The position numbers were made by a program, and so were the translations under genes. Positions 1 to 7,692 of a stretch of DNA of 17,810 nucleotides are shown one piece after another (within the stretch, counting starts at the first letter, position 1; each line of letters opens with the position of its first letter). The notes under the pieces are model-generated. The model did no database searches. It had not been told where the DNA came from and worked only from the letters and a program-made list of their open reading frames with translations. The DNA comes from DTU080 sp050945315. Its GTDB lineage: Bacteria; Bacillota; Limnochordia; DTU080. Location: positions 1 through 17,810 of the forward strand of contig JBMNSS010000048.1 of assembly GCA_050945315.1 (NCBI GenBank), given 5' to 3'.

Positions 1-2819
1 CCATCCCGGCGGACAGGGGAATCGTCATCGAGGAAGACGATGAGGCTTTTGTCATTACGACCGGTCCGTTGCAGGCTCGAATCGGAAAGAGCTCCTTTAA
101 GCTGTTTGACGGGGTCTGGATCGATGCTGACGGCGACGGAGTCTTTTCTGAACACGAATTTGTGGCCGACTCAGGCGCCGAAGGTGTGAGCCTGGTGGAC
201 GAGCACGGCAGACTCTTCACGACGTCCGCCCGTTCCCCGGAAAGCATCCGCATCGAGGAGGCCGGAAATGAAAAGATCGTTATCCGGGTGGAAGGCAGGT
301 ACGCCTCGGATGACGGCGAGGAGTACATGCGTTATGTGACCCGGCTGACGTTTCGGGCGGGCTCGACTCGGGTCAACATCGCCCATACGCACGTCAATGA
401 TTACTTGGAGACGGAGTTCACGGATATCACATCCTTGTCCATCCCCATTGAGATGCCGCAGCCGATCGTGCAAGCCGAGGTTTTCACCAGTGAGCAGCGA
501 GGCGGTCTGCAGGCCCACGGTGCTGAAGACACGGGAATTCGTCTGTTCCAGAGAGATGAGAATACGGTGACCGTGAACGGCAAAACCGTTGCCCGGGGGT
601 CTGTTTGGACACCCGGCCTGAGCCCCGGTGTAGTGCGGGTGTGCGGCGGGGAGAGAGCGATCACCGCCGTCATCCATGACTTCCAGGAGCGGTGGCCGAA
701 AGGTCTCGCGGCTGAGGGCAACAGGCTGTCTTTAGAGCTTTTTCCCGAACAGCCCGACTCCGAATACGGCAACGATCTGCCTTACCATCTGATGTTCCCC
801 TTTGTCTCCGGCAAGTACCGTCTCAAGTGGGGTAACTCCTTCACCGAGCGCATTACCGTTGATTTCGCCGGGCGGACCACTCCTGAGGAGATGGCTGCCG
901 AGGGACGGCTGCCGGCGATCGCGGTCATCCCCGCCGAATGGTACCATGAGACCGACGTCTTGGGTCCCATTGCGGTGTCCGTCGGTGAGCGGACGGCCGT
1001 CTGGGATGACTTCGTGCAGAAGAGTTACCTGGATCACATGAACCGAAAAGCCAAAACCCGCGAATACGGCTACTTCAACTACGGCGACTGGTTCGGCGAA
1101 CGAGGACGAAACTGGGGCAACAACGAGTACGACCTGGCTCACGGGTTTTTCACGGAGTTCGTACGTACCGGCGACCGGCGTTACTACCGGCTGGCTTTGG
1201 CGGCGGCCCGTCACCAGGCCGACATCGACATCATACACGCCTATCCCGATCCCACCTATATCGGGGCCAATGCTCAGCATTCGGTCGGACATACCGGTGC
1301 TTGGTCGCAGCATCTGGCGCAAGCGACGTGGGGCAAGGCCTTTGACTCCAGTTTCAAGGCCTCAAACGGCCACACCTGGGCCGACGGCATGATGGATGCC
1401 TGGTATCTGACCGGGGATGCACGGGTGATGGAATCCGCTTTGGCTCTTGGCGAACATATTGCCTGGGCCATGGCTCCTGAGTTCAAAGCTCTCGGTACCC
1501 ATGAGCGCTCGGCGGGTTGGTCCGTCAAGGCACTTACGGCCCTGTATCGGGGGACGTATGACCCGGTCTATCTGGATGCCGCCCGGCGCATCGTCTCAGT
1601 GGCCTTGCGAGAGCAGGATATGGGCGGAAGCGGAGCTTGGCCGCATCCTCTTCCGGGGGATCACAGCGGTTCCAAGCCCGGTGCCGTGGGCAATAACCTG
1701 TTTCTGATCGGAGTCTTGATGAGTGGTCTGCAGGCCTATCACGCTGAGACCGGTGACCCCGATGTGTTGACCTCACTGGAGGCCGCGGTGCAATGGGTAC
1801 TCAAGTCGTGGAACCCGCAGCGAAGGGGATGGCCTTATTCCGCTGAGACGGACGGAACGCCGTTGTATGACGCGAGCACGGGGCTCAACACCCTTGTGGT
1901 GCCGGCTGTCGCTTACGTGGGTGCCCTTCGTAAAGATGATCATCTGATGGAAATCGTCGATGCGGCCCTGAGGGCCCATGTACAGCCGGGCATTCGAGGT
2001 AACGGTAAAGCCATCGCCCAAAGCTTGCACTTCGCATCCGGGGTCCTGGCTCTTCTGAACGAGTGGAAGAATCCTCCGTGGATCGGTTTCACGGGCGAGC
2101 TGCGGGACAACGCAGTCCTTCGGGGTACAGTGCCGCTCGGTGTGAAGGTCTTGACCGAGACTCCGGAGAACGTTGCCGGGCTGCAGCTTATCCTTGACGG
2201 TGAACCGATCTTTACCGGTTCGGATCTTCATTCTCTGGAGGATTACGTGCTGGACACTCTGGAGTTGGAAGACGGGCGACATGAATTGGCTGTGATCGTC
2301 GAGGACAGTCTCCAAGGAGCGATCACGAAGCAGGTCTTTTTCAGAGTGCGCAACCGGTGGAGTCTTGAGGACCGCCTGCAAGCACCCATTATGGCCTTCG
2401 GCTTTTCCATGGAGCGTCTGTTGGCGGAAGAGAAATCCGAGGGCTGGGAGTATGCCGAAGATCATCCGGAGCTCTTCTTCGACGACCCGGATCGCCTGAC
2501 TCGTTCCGTCTTGGGTCATGAGTACTTGATCTGGCCGACCCCGTTGCTGCAAGAAGCTGAGGTGATCTTGTACGCCCGCTCGGATGAACTCCAAGACGGC
2601 GTATTCCTGGCTGTATCTGAAGACGGCACGCAGTGGCAGGATGTGGCCTACGAGACGGAAGTGACGGGAAGATCGGCGGAGGGGTGGAGGCAACTGCGTC
2701 TGCGTTACGTCAGCGATCCCGCGGTCACCGCTAACTGGTTGCGCATCACCTTCAGTGAGACCCTGCCGTCTGAAGTGCAGCTGGGTAACGTGAGCATGAC
2801 AGGGCTGCGCTCAGAGTAG
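1..2819 (+). CDS. PcRGLX/YetA-like exo-rhamnogalacturonan lyase family protein, 5'-truncated by the window edge
   Basis: The frame is open from position 3 and stops with TAG at 2817-2819, so 938 residues are visible and the true start lies upstream; the in-frame TTG at 69 is internal. Members of this family are linked to exo-cleavage of rhamnogalacturonan, the pectin backbone. The visible protein begins in the central beta-sandwich (about residues 20-295), where a TTGPLQ stretch matches DTGPLQ in the related gene at 15739. An alpha/alpha-toroid follows (about 310-690) with helical-repeat wording such as LTGDARVMESAL and rows of aromatic and His residues (GDWFGERGRNWGNNEYDLAHG). Then come an Ig-like segment (about 690-785) and a C-terminal beta-rich domain (about 786-938) that resembles carbohydrate-binding or discoidin-type modules. 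Nucleotides 123-158 encode a textbook EF-hand-type calcium loop (D-A-D-G-D-G-V-F-S-E-H-E). Export is expected, but its signal peptide is outside the window. The family call is confident; the exact substrate is not. Confidence 0.82.
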   Translation, partial: IPADRGIVIEEDDEAFVITTGPLQARIGKSSFKLFDGVWIDADGDGVFSEHEFVADSGAEGVSLVDEHGRLFTTSARSPESIRIEEAGNEKIVIRVEGRYASDDGEEYMRYVTRLTFRAGSTRVNIAHTHVNDYLETEFTDITSLSIPIEMPQPIVQAEVFTSEQRGGLQAHGAEDTGIRLFQRDENTVTVNGKTVARGSVWTPGLSPGVVRVCGGERAITAVIHDFQERWPKGLAAEGNRLSLELFPEQPDSEYGNDLPYHLMFPFVSGKYRLKWGNSFTERITVDFAGRTTPEEMAAEGRLPAIAVIPAEWYHETDVLGPIAVSVGERTAVWDDFVQKSYLDHMNRKAKTREYGYFNYGDWFGERGRNWGNNEYDLAHGFFTEFVRTGDRRYYRLALAAARHQADIDIIHAYPDPTYIGANAQHSVGHTGAWSQHLAQATWGKAFDSSFKASNGHTWADGMMDAWYLTGDARVMESALALGEHIAWAMAPEFKALGTHERSAGWSVKALTALYRGTYDPVYLDAARRIVSVALREQDMGGSGAWPHPLPGDHSGSKPGAVGNNLFLIGVLMSGLQAYHAETGDPDVLTSLEAAVQWVLKSWNPQRRGWPYSAETDGTPLYDASTGLNTLVVPAVAYVGALRKDDHLMEIVDAALRAHVQPGIRGNGKAIAQSLHFASGVLALLNEWKNPPWIGFTGELRDNAVLRGTVPLGVKVLTETPENVAGLQLILDGEPIFTGSDLHSLEDYVLDTLELEDGRHELAVIVEDSLQGAITKQVFFRVRNRWSLEDRLQAPIMAFGFSMERLLAEEKSEGWEYAEDHPELFFDDPDRLTRSVLGHEYLIWPTPLLQEAEVILYARSDELQDGVFLAVSEDGTQWQDVAYETEVTGRSAEGWRQLRLRYVSDPAVTANWLRITFSETLPSEVQLGNVSMTGLRSE

Positions 2820-3010
2820 AGGCAGAGGCGAAAAACGCCCGTCTTCGGCGACATCGTGGCGGTCACAGTACCTGAGACTGCTTCGGCTAAGTGAAACGGT
2901 ACCAATCCTTCTATCTCAGTGCTCGGCGGTGTTGCAAGAGCCGAAACGCTCTTGTGGCACTGCCGGGCGCTTCCGTCTTTCTTGGGGCATATAAGCGGGT
3001 TTGGCGCGCC
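2820..3010. other. Non-coding spacer with small hairpins downstream of the lyase gene
   Basis: No convincing gene lies here. Several short inverted repeats follow the stop codon. GGCG and CGCC flank five A residues (2827-2839). GTACC (2868-2872) is matched by GGTAC (2898-2902). A perfect 7-bp stem CAAGAGC/GCTCTTG (2935-2941 and 2948-2954) has a six-base loop. None has a clean U-tract and none matches a riboswitch consensus that I know. They may be a processed 3' UTR or part of termination. Confidence 0.3.
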
Positions 3011-3045
3011 CTCGAAGCACGGCCTCCGACTTCGAGCGGTTTTTT
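3011..3045 (+). terminator. Rho-independent terminator after the first lyase gene
   Basis: A perfect 7-bp stem CTCGAAG (3011-3017) and CTTCGAG (3030-3036), with a 12-base loop, is followed by CGG and six T residues. It sits about 190 bases past the lyase stop and before the promoter of the next gene, so it separates the two transcription units. Confidence 0.6.
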
Positions 3046-3149
3046 CTAAAAGTCCGGCAATCGGGGGTTCGGACGAATGAGTCCGGAGTATCCACGGGTC
3101 CTATTATGCGAAAAAATCATATAACAAGAAGTTAAGGGATACAAAGTCA

Positions 3150-3179
3150 TTGACATATGGATGGACTAACAGGTAGGAA
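3150..3179 (+). promoter_or_regulatory. Candidate sigma-A promoter for the sugar-binding protein gene
   Basis: A perfect -35 box TTGACA (3150-3155) is followed, after 18 bases, by TAGGAA (3174-3179), a weak -10 with three of six consensus bases. The -10 overlaps a LacI-type palindrome. TATATT (3203-3208) is an alternative -10 but has no good -35 box. The exact start site is uncertain. Confidence 0.4.
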
Positions 3180-3189
3180 ATCGTTTTCC
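3176..3189. promoter_or_regulatory. LacI/CcpA-type operator palindrome
   Basis: GGAAATCGTTTTCC is palindromic at 12 of 14 positions around a central CG, the hallmark of LacI-family and cre-type operators. It overlaps the likely -10 region of the sugar-binding protein gene, where a bound repressor would block transcription. This fits sugar-responsive or catabolite control, but no LacI-family regulator gene is in the window. Confidence 0.45.
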
Positions 3190-3234
3190 CTCAGAGAAAC
3201 AATATATTAAAAACCCGTAGGGGGAAATCAGCTG

Positions 3235-4548
3235 ATGAGTAACCGACGTAAACAATCACGATTAATGTGTACTCTGACTGTTATATTGTCATTGATGCTG
3301 GCTTTTTCGGGGGGTGCGGGAGCCCGCACGGTTGTCAACCACTTCAATAACACAGCCCACGGCCTTGGCTGGTTGGACTGGCTGAAGGAGATGGCCCCCA
3401 AGTTTGAGGCGGAGAACCCGGACATCAAGATCGAACTGACGACACCATCCACCGGGAGCACCGCCGAAACCTTCATGGTGCTTGTGGCCTCGGGAATCTC
3501 CATTGACGTTGCTGAGCTGGTGGTGCGCATGGGCGCTTCAGTGGCCTCTTTGGGAGGGTATAAAGATCTGAGGCCGTACCTGCAAAGGAGCCAAAAGGTC
3601 TCCTTTGACGCCTATGTTCCCATTGCTCAGGCCGGAGTGACAAGAAATGACGGGCTCATTTGGGGGCTGCCCGTCGATCTGTATGTGGTACCGACGCACT
3701 ACCATGCCGATATGTTTGCCGAGGCGGGTCTGGCCACGCCGGCCGAGATGGGTGAGGGCTGGGACTTCGACGCCGCGGTCATGACGGCCAAACGACTCAC
3801 GATTGACCGCAGCGGTGACGGTGTGCCGGAGCAGTGGGGTACTCACCGGGCCTTCACGTTCTGGGTCTACGGCAACGCTTTTGAAAACCGCAATGCCCCG
3901 ATGTTCGATCGGAACGTTGATCCTACACGCAGTTTCTTGAACACACCAAAGGTGGCTGAAGCCTTCCAGTGGATGGCGGATCTCCATCTGGTGCATAATG
4001 TGGCTGACATCAACGGTGGTGTCTATTCGGCCGAGTTCCGGAAAGGCATCTATGCCTGGAGCATGGGGGCGGGGCCCAACGCCGCCGATGGTATGGTTCA
4101 GGCTAACGCCAACTTCAGGTGGGGTGTCGCCCTGCCCATAGGCGGTGAAAAGCGCGGGGCCTATACGGCGGTCAACAGCTTGCAGATACCTACTGCCTCT
4201 CAGAATTCCGACGCCGCCTGGCGTTGGATGGAGTTCTTGGTCAGCTCCGCTGATTCGTGGGATTCGTTTATCGCCAACACATCCCGTCTGCCGGCCCATC
4301 AGCGCTATATGAATCAATGGGTCAAGCACATTCAGCGCATGCCCAATCCGCCCGAGAATATCGACAACTACATTCAGGCGGCCATACGTGCTGACAACTA
4401 CCTCCCCGTCTGCAGTCCGCACTACTCCAGATTTGAGTCGCAGTCAAACACGCTGGTGACCCAGGTGTTGCGCGGTCAGCGTGATCCTATGTCCGTGCTT
4501 GAGGAGTTGCATCAGTTTATGACGGCACTCTTCAATGAGACGAACTAG
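3235..4548 (+). CDS. ABC transporter extracellular solute-binding protein, family 1 (sugar)
   Basis: This 437-residue periplasmic protein should bind a sugar or oligosaccharide and deliver it to an ABC importer. The N-terminus is a signal peptide (basic MSNRRKQSR, then a hydrophobic core) with likely cleavage after Ala30 (AGA). The single Cys in the core is not a lipobox, so the protein is probably soluble, as expected in a diderm. The mature part has the family pattern: WLKEMAPKFEAENPDIKIE near the start, the loop DRSGDGVPEQWG, and the late segment AWRWMEFLVS. Start ATG 3235 follows a purine-rich TAGGGGG site (3218-3224) at about 10 bases. The gene has its own promoter and operator, and a strong GC hairpin follows it. 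No permease or ATPase gene is adjacent, so the transport partners are unknown. Pectin-derived oligosaccharides are plausible ligands because of the lyase neighbour, but this is inference. Confidence 0.88.
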   Translation: MSNRRKQSRLMCTLTVILSLMLAFSGGAGARTVVNHFNNTAHGLGWLDWLKEMAPKFEAENPDIKIELTTPSTGSTAETFMVLVASGISIDVAELVVRMGASVASLGGYKDLRPYLQRSQKVSFDAYVPIAQAGVTRNDGLIWGLPVDLYVVPTHYHADMFAEAGLATPAEMGEGWDFDAAVMTAKRLTIDRSGDGVPEQWGTHRAFTFWVYGNAFENRNAPMFDRNVDPTRSFLNTPKVAEAFQWMADLHLVHNVADINGGVYSAEFRKGIYAWSMGAGPNAADGMVQANANFRWGVALPIGGEKRGAYTAVNSLQIPTASQNSDAAWRWMEFLVSSADSWDSFIANTSRLPAHQRYMNQWVKHIQRMPNPPENIDNYIQAAIRADNYLPVCSPHYSRFESQSNTLVTQVLRGQRDPMSVLEELHQFMTALFNETN

Positions 4549-4575
4549 TCATCTCTGAGCTGAACATCCTGCATA

Positions 4576-4607
4576 GGGGCGGCCCCGGGTCCTTCAGGGG
4601 CCGCCCC
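4576..4607 (+). terminator. GC-rich hairpin after the sugar-binding protein gene
   Basis: A perfect 11-bp stem GGGGCGGCCCC (4576-4586) and GGGGCCGCCCC (4597-4607) encloses a 10-base loop, 27 bases after the stop codon. There is no T-run afterwards, so it may act as an imperfect terminator or as a 3' end stabiliser. Confidence 0.5.
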
Positions 4608-4670
4608 GCCACTTACAGCCCTCATTGTCCACTCGTACACAAGGAGTAGCCACGAGTCAGGGAGAAACCC

Positions 4671-4730
4671 ATGTCAATCGTTGGATGCCCCCTCAAGAGG
4701 GTTGTCATATGTGGATCGTCAGATCGTTAA
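4671..4730 (+). CDS. Possible 19-codon leader peptide upstream of the acetyltransferase
   Basis: ATG 4671 is preceded by CAGGGAG (4658-4664) at six bases, a good ribosome binding site. It opens a 19-codon frame (MSIVGCPLKRVVICGSSDR) ending in TAA at 4728-4730. The stop lies three bases before the GGGGAGG site of the acetyltransferase, so ribosomes ending here could restart on the next gene or change local RNA folding. CCCT/AGGG within the frame can form a small hairpin. It could be a regulatory leader, a coupling ORF, or chance. No family is recognised. Confidence 0.35.
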   Translation: MSIVGCPLKRVVICGSSDR

Positions 4731-4746
4731 AGCGGGGAGGAGTCTT

Positions 4747-5964
4747 GTGAGCAAGGACAATGTGTCAAGGGGTGCTCATGTCATCCGTAAAGCCACCTTG
4801 GAAGATCTCAATGCGATTTTGGAGTTGGCGGCAGGCATCTTTTTTCAGCAATCTGGCGAGTGGTATGCCAATCGCTCGTGGCATCGTTTTGTGCCGGAGA
4901 GGTTTGATCCCAGCGAGTTTTTCGTGGCTGATTCAGGCGGAAGTATCGTCGGTGTGGCCGCCTTTCGCAGTTTCACACTGAGAATGCCCGGAAACGATGT
5001 GCCGTGGGTGGGCGTGGGCAGCGTTTGCACCGCTCCTGAGTGTCGCGGTCAAGGCATCATGAGTGGCATGCTTCGAGCCGGTATTCAGGATACTGACGAG
5101 CGAGGAATACCGGTGAGCATCCTGTGGGGAGACCGGGCCCGCTATGGCCGTTTCGGATGGGAAGAGGCAGGCAGACAGATAGAGTTGGGTGTGAGCCGCA
5201 GGCATTTTGGTGACCCGGAGTGGAGCGATGTCGAGTTGGGAGAGCTTGTCGGCCTGGGTAAGGATACCAAGTGGCCGCCGGATCTCGGTGATCGGTTGGG
5301 GCGCATCCAACAGCGCTATGCCGGGCGCCTCTTCAGAGCCGTCGATGAGCATCTGGGACTGATCACCAGCCCCAGGTATCGCACGGTCTGGGTGACGCAG
5401 GGAGATCATGAGGCCTACGCGGTAGTTGAGGCCGGTGAAAAACCACGCCGTCTGTTGGAGGTTTGCGGTGATCCGGATCTTTTGGCGGGGTTGCTGGGCC
5501 ATCTCATGAAGGGTTCTTCTGAAGGCCTGTCATTGATCACCTCGACCGAACCCAGCCCGGCGGAGCAGATGATGATTGACAACGCCGATTACGTAAAAAT
5601 CAGTGCGACGGGGAAGGCCCGCATCCATGATTTGGCCGCGCTGCTGACGTGTTACGAGCCCTGGTGGGCCAAACAACGACGCTTCGGCAGCGGATCGGTA
5701 GTCTTGGCTATGCAAGATGAGTCCGGGGCCGAGCTGCAGACCGTAGCCTTGCGATGGACTCCGCAGCAAGTGACGGTGCAGCGGCTGAAGCCCGGTGAGC
5801 GGCCGGAAGATGCAGGTGTCATCGCCGCTGATCGCCGAGGACTCACCCGTCTTCTGTTCGGTCCGCTTCCGCCGAAGCCGGCCTTGGCCCATGTGTCTGA
5901 GGTTTGGCGGGTCGCGGAGATCTTTCCCGTACCGTTGTATGTACCCCCCCTGGAGCGGGTGTAG
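4747..5964 (+). CDS. Eis-like GNAT family N-acetyltransferase
   Basis: This 405-residue cytoplasmic protein is an acetyl-CoA-dependent acetyltransferase of the Eis-like type: tandem GNAT folds plus a C-terminal SCP2-like domain. The GNAT core shows a VGSVCTAPECRGQGIMSGML segment (about residues 90-109), the acetyl-CoA pyrophosphate-binding motif with RGQG at 100-103. The family's YGRFGWE element follows at about 133-139. The C-terminal domain (about 300-405) ends in IFPVPLYVPPL, much like Eis tails. Start GTG 4747 is chosen because GGGGAGG (4734-4740) lies six bases upstream and because the length fits Eis proteins; a TTG at 4681 is in frame but lacks a site. Mycobacterial Eis acetylates aminoglycosides, but related proteins have other or unknown amine substrates, so resistance should not be assumed. 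The next gene starts 17 bases downstream, so the two are probably co-transcribed. Confidence 0.85.
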   Translation: MSKDNVSRGAHVIRKATLEDLNAILELAAGIFFQQSGEWYANRSWHRFVPERFDPSEFFVADSGGSIVGVAAFRSFTLRMPGNDVPWVGVGSVCTAPECRGQGIMSGMLRAGIQDTDERGIPVSILWGDRARYGRFGWEEAGRQIELGVSRRHFGDPEWSDVELGELVGLGKDTKWPPDLGDRLGRIQQRYAGRLFRAVDEHLGLITSPRYRTVWVTQGDHEAYAVVEAGEKPRRLLEVCGDPDLLAGLLGHLMKGSSEGLSLITSTEPSPAEQMMIDNADYVKISATGKARIHDLAALLTCYEPWWAKQRRFGSGSVVLAMQDESGAELQTVALRWTPQQVTVQRLKPGERPEDAGVIAADRRGLTRLLFGPLPPKPALAHVSEVWRVAEIFPVPLYVPPLERV

Positions 5965-5981
5965 AAAGGGAGGTCCGGGAC

Positions 5982-6896
5982 ATGTCCGGCGTTTTGGTGG
6001 AGGTCAAACGGATCTGGGATCAGGCACCTCACAATGCGTTCACTGACTTGGTGCGCTTCCAAGACCGGTGGTTCTGTGTATTTCGCGAGGGTGAGGCCCA
6101 TGTGTCGCCGGACGGAGCGCTTCGCGTGATCACCTCGGACGATGGCGATACCTGGGAGTCGGCGGCGCTCATCACATCAAGTGACTCGGATCTGCGCGAT
6201 CCTAAGATCACCGTGACACCGTCGGGGAGATTGATGCTTTCCGGGGCCGGCGCCATGCATGACAAATCCGAGAAGACCCATCAGTCGATGGTTTGGTTCT
6301 CTGACGACGGGCGCACCTGGAGCGAAGGGTATGAAGTAGGCGATCCGAACGTCTGGTTGTGGCGCATGGCGTGGGATGGAGAAAAAGCCTACGGAGTAGG
6401 GTACGGTTGCGGAAAAGAACGCTTCGTTCGGCTGTATGTCAGTGACAACGGAAGGCGTTTTGAGACGCTTGTGGACCGTCTCTACGAAGGCGGATATCCG
6501 AATGAGACTTCGCCGTTATTTGCCGGAGATGCGCTTTACTGTCTCCTGCGGAGAGACGGTGAGCAAAACACGGGTCTTTTGGGTGTTTCAAGGCCGCCGT
6601 ATATACAGTGGCAGTGGAAGGATCTGGGGGTTCGCATCGGCGGTCCTCACATGATTCGCTTGCCGGACGGACGCTTTGTCGCCGCAGTGCGGCTCTACGA
6701 CGAGCGCGTGCGGACTTCACTGTGCCGGATCGATCCGGAGGCCGGGGTATGCACCGAGTCTTTGGAGCTTCCTTCCGGCGGGGACACGAGCTATGCGGGG
6801 CTGGCCTGCCACGACGGACTGCTTTGGGTCAGTTATTACTCGTCCCATGAGGGAAAGACGGCGATCTATCTGGCCAAGGTTAAGACGGAGATCTGA
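5982..6896 (+). CDS. Sialidase-superfamily beta-propeller protein (BNR/Asp-box repeats)
   Basis: This 304-residue protein has the pattern of a six-bladed sialidase-type propeller. Asp-box motifs appear at residues 52-58 (SDDGDTW) and 107-113 (SDDGRTW), with a degenerate third at 154-160 (SDNGRRF). The segment FREGEAHVSPDGALRVITS near the N-terminus carries the Arg-Glu-Gly-Glu pattern common in bacterial members. The family includes sialidases and related exo-glycosidases, but many members have no known substrate and I do not assign one. There is no signal peptide, so it appears cytoplasmic and would act on imported oligosaccharides. Start ATG 5982 is chosen for its AAAGGGAGG site eight bases upstream; an upstream in-frame start at 5904 would overlap the acetyltransferase gene. 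The 17-base gap suggests an operon with that gene. A strong hairpin follows it. Confidence 0.78.
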   Translation: MSGVLVEVKRIWDQAPHNAFTDLVRFQDRWFCVFREGEAHVSPDGALRVITSDDGDTWESAALITSSDSDLRDPKITVTPSGRLMLSGAGAMHDKSEKTHQSMVWFSDDGRTWSEGYEVGDPNVWLWRMAWDGEKAYGVGYGCGKERFVRLYVSDNGRRFETLVDRLYEGGYPNETSPLFAGDALYCLLRRDGEQNTGLLGVSRPPYIQWQWKDLGVRIGGPHMIRLPDGRFVAAVRLYDERVRTSLCRIDPEAGVCTESLELPSGGDTSYAGLACHDGLLWVSYYSSHEGKTAIYLAKVKTEI

Positions 6897-6906
6897 TCGA
6901 TGGCAT

Positions 6907-6940
6907 CTCGGCCGAAAGACAAGGTGGTCTTTCGGCCGAG
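6907..6940. terminator. Shared terminator hairpin between convergent genes
   Basis: A perfect 14-bp inverted repeat, CTCGGCCGAAAGAC (6907-6920) and its complement (6927-6940), has a six-base loop. It lies between the ends of the rightward propeller gene and the leftward beta-barrel gene. The rightward side is followed by a moderately T-rich GCTTCTTTA. It probably ends rightward transcription and may block readthrough from the left-moving side. Confidence 0.7.
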
Positions 6941-6954
6941 GCTTCTTTACCGGC

Positions 6955-7620
6955 CTAGAAGTAGTACCTGGCACCCAGATAGGTGCCGGCAATATTCGTT
7001 TTCTCATCGACTGAGTTGGCACGACGGATTGAATTGGCTCCGCGGTATCCCAGTTCAACGGCCACTGCCTCGTTCACCCGGTAAGAGAGGTTTACGTCGT
7101 AGGTGTAACCCCGGCAATTGACGGCATCCTGGTCATTGACTTTTCGCGTCAAGCTCGGAGCGAAGGAGAACTCCGCAGCGCATTGGATGGAGTCACTGAA
7201 AGGTATGGAGGTGAATGCGGCCAAAGCGTAACCGTTAAGGGTTATCTTCGCACCCTCAAAGCGAATGACTTGTGTTACGCGACCTATACCGACCGTGACG
7301 GGCCAAGAAGGCAGATCGTAACCTACGAACAGCTTGGAAAGAGAGGCTGAAGAGTCTTCTTTCTTCTTTACGTCGTCGATGTCGGTGACTTCATCAGCGG
7401 CGAATCGGCTGTAAGACCCCACTATGCGCAACGGAAAGCCCGGTAACTCGGCAGTCCCTGCCAAGTAGAGACCGTATCTGTCCGCCGACTTGGACTGATC
7501 GTCCTCACTGGCTTCCCAGTGTCCCAGATTGAGACCTCCGCTGAAGGTTAGCTGTTGCGCCGAAGCCACGCAACACAGCAACAGGAACACAGGTAGGCCG
7601 ATGCTGATAGCTCGTTTCAT
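6955..7620 (-). CDS. Small outer-membrane beta-barrel protein
   Basis: This 221-residue protein has a classic signal peptide (MKRAISIGLPVFLLLCCVASAQ, cleaved around residue 22). The mature part consists of alternating polar/hydrophobic strands joined by charged turns, and ends in GARYYF. A C-terminal aromatic residue, usually Phe, after a beta-strand is the signal recognised by the outer-membrane barrel assembly machinery. I count about eight to ten candidate strands, which suits a small porin-like or OmpW/OmpA-sized barrel. I do not recognise a specific family. Two cysteines (in SIQCAAEF and VNCRGY) could pair. The start is supported by GAGGAGGT seven to eight bases upstream. A 14-codon leader-like frame ends within that site. 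Its presence is a main reason to think the host has two membranes. Function could be a pore or an adhesion/structural role. Confidence 0.7.
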   Translation of the reverse strand: MKRAISIGLPVFLLLCCVASAQQLTFSGGLNLGHWEASEDDQSKSADRYGLYLAGTAELPGFPLRIVGSYSRFAADEVTDIDDVKKKEDSSASLSKLFVGYDLPSWPVTVGIGRVTQVIRFEGAKITLNGYALAAFTSIPFSDSIQCAAEFSFAPSLTRKVNDQDAVNCRGYTYDVNLSYRVNEAVAVELGYRGANSIRRANSVDEKTNIAGTYLGARYYF

Positions 7621-7632
7621 GGCTGGACCTCC

Positions 7633-7677
7633 TCAGGGCATAAGCGATGTGATGTGATGAACATACGTCGAGTGCAC
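7633..7677 (-). CDS. Possible 14-codon leader peptide upstream of the beta-barrel gene
   Basis: On the minus strand a perfect AAGGAGG (7686-7692) precedes a GTG (7675-7677) by eight bases. The GTG opens a 14-codon frame (MHSTYVHHITSLMP) ending in TGA at 7633-7635. The TGA overlaps the beginning of the GAGGAGGT site of the beta-barrel gene, an arrangement that would couple translation. A longer frame in the same register reaches 7821 but has no ribosome binding site. The sequence has no recognisable family. Confidence 0.4.
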   Translation of the reverse strand: MHSTYVHHITSLMP

Positions 7678-7692
7678 GATATATTCCTCCTT

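Noticed and set aside
171..677. Leftward 168-codon frame
   Set aside because: It is antisense to the lyase gene, with low-complexity shadow composition and no ribosome binding site.
1773..2693. Leftward 306-codon frame
   Set aside because: It lies wholly opposite the lyase gene, resembles no family and has no ribosome binding site; long antisense frames are common at this base composition.
3060..3090. tRNA-like GGTTCGGA segment
   Set aside because: No cloverleaf arms can be built around it and no acceptor or anticodon stem is present.
3538..4422. Leftward 294-codon frame
   Set aside because: It mirrors the sugar-binding protein gene, whose signal peptide and family motifs are clear.
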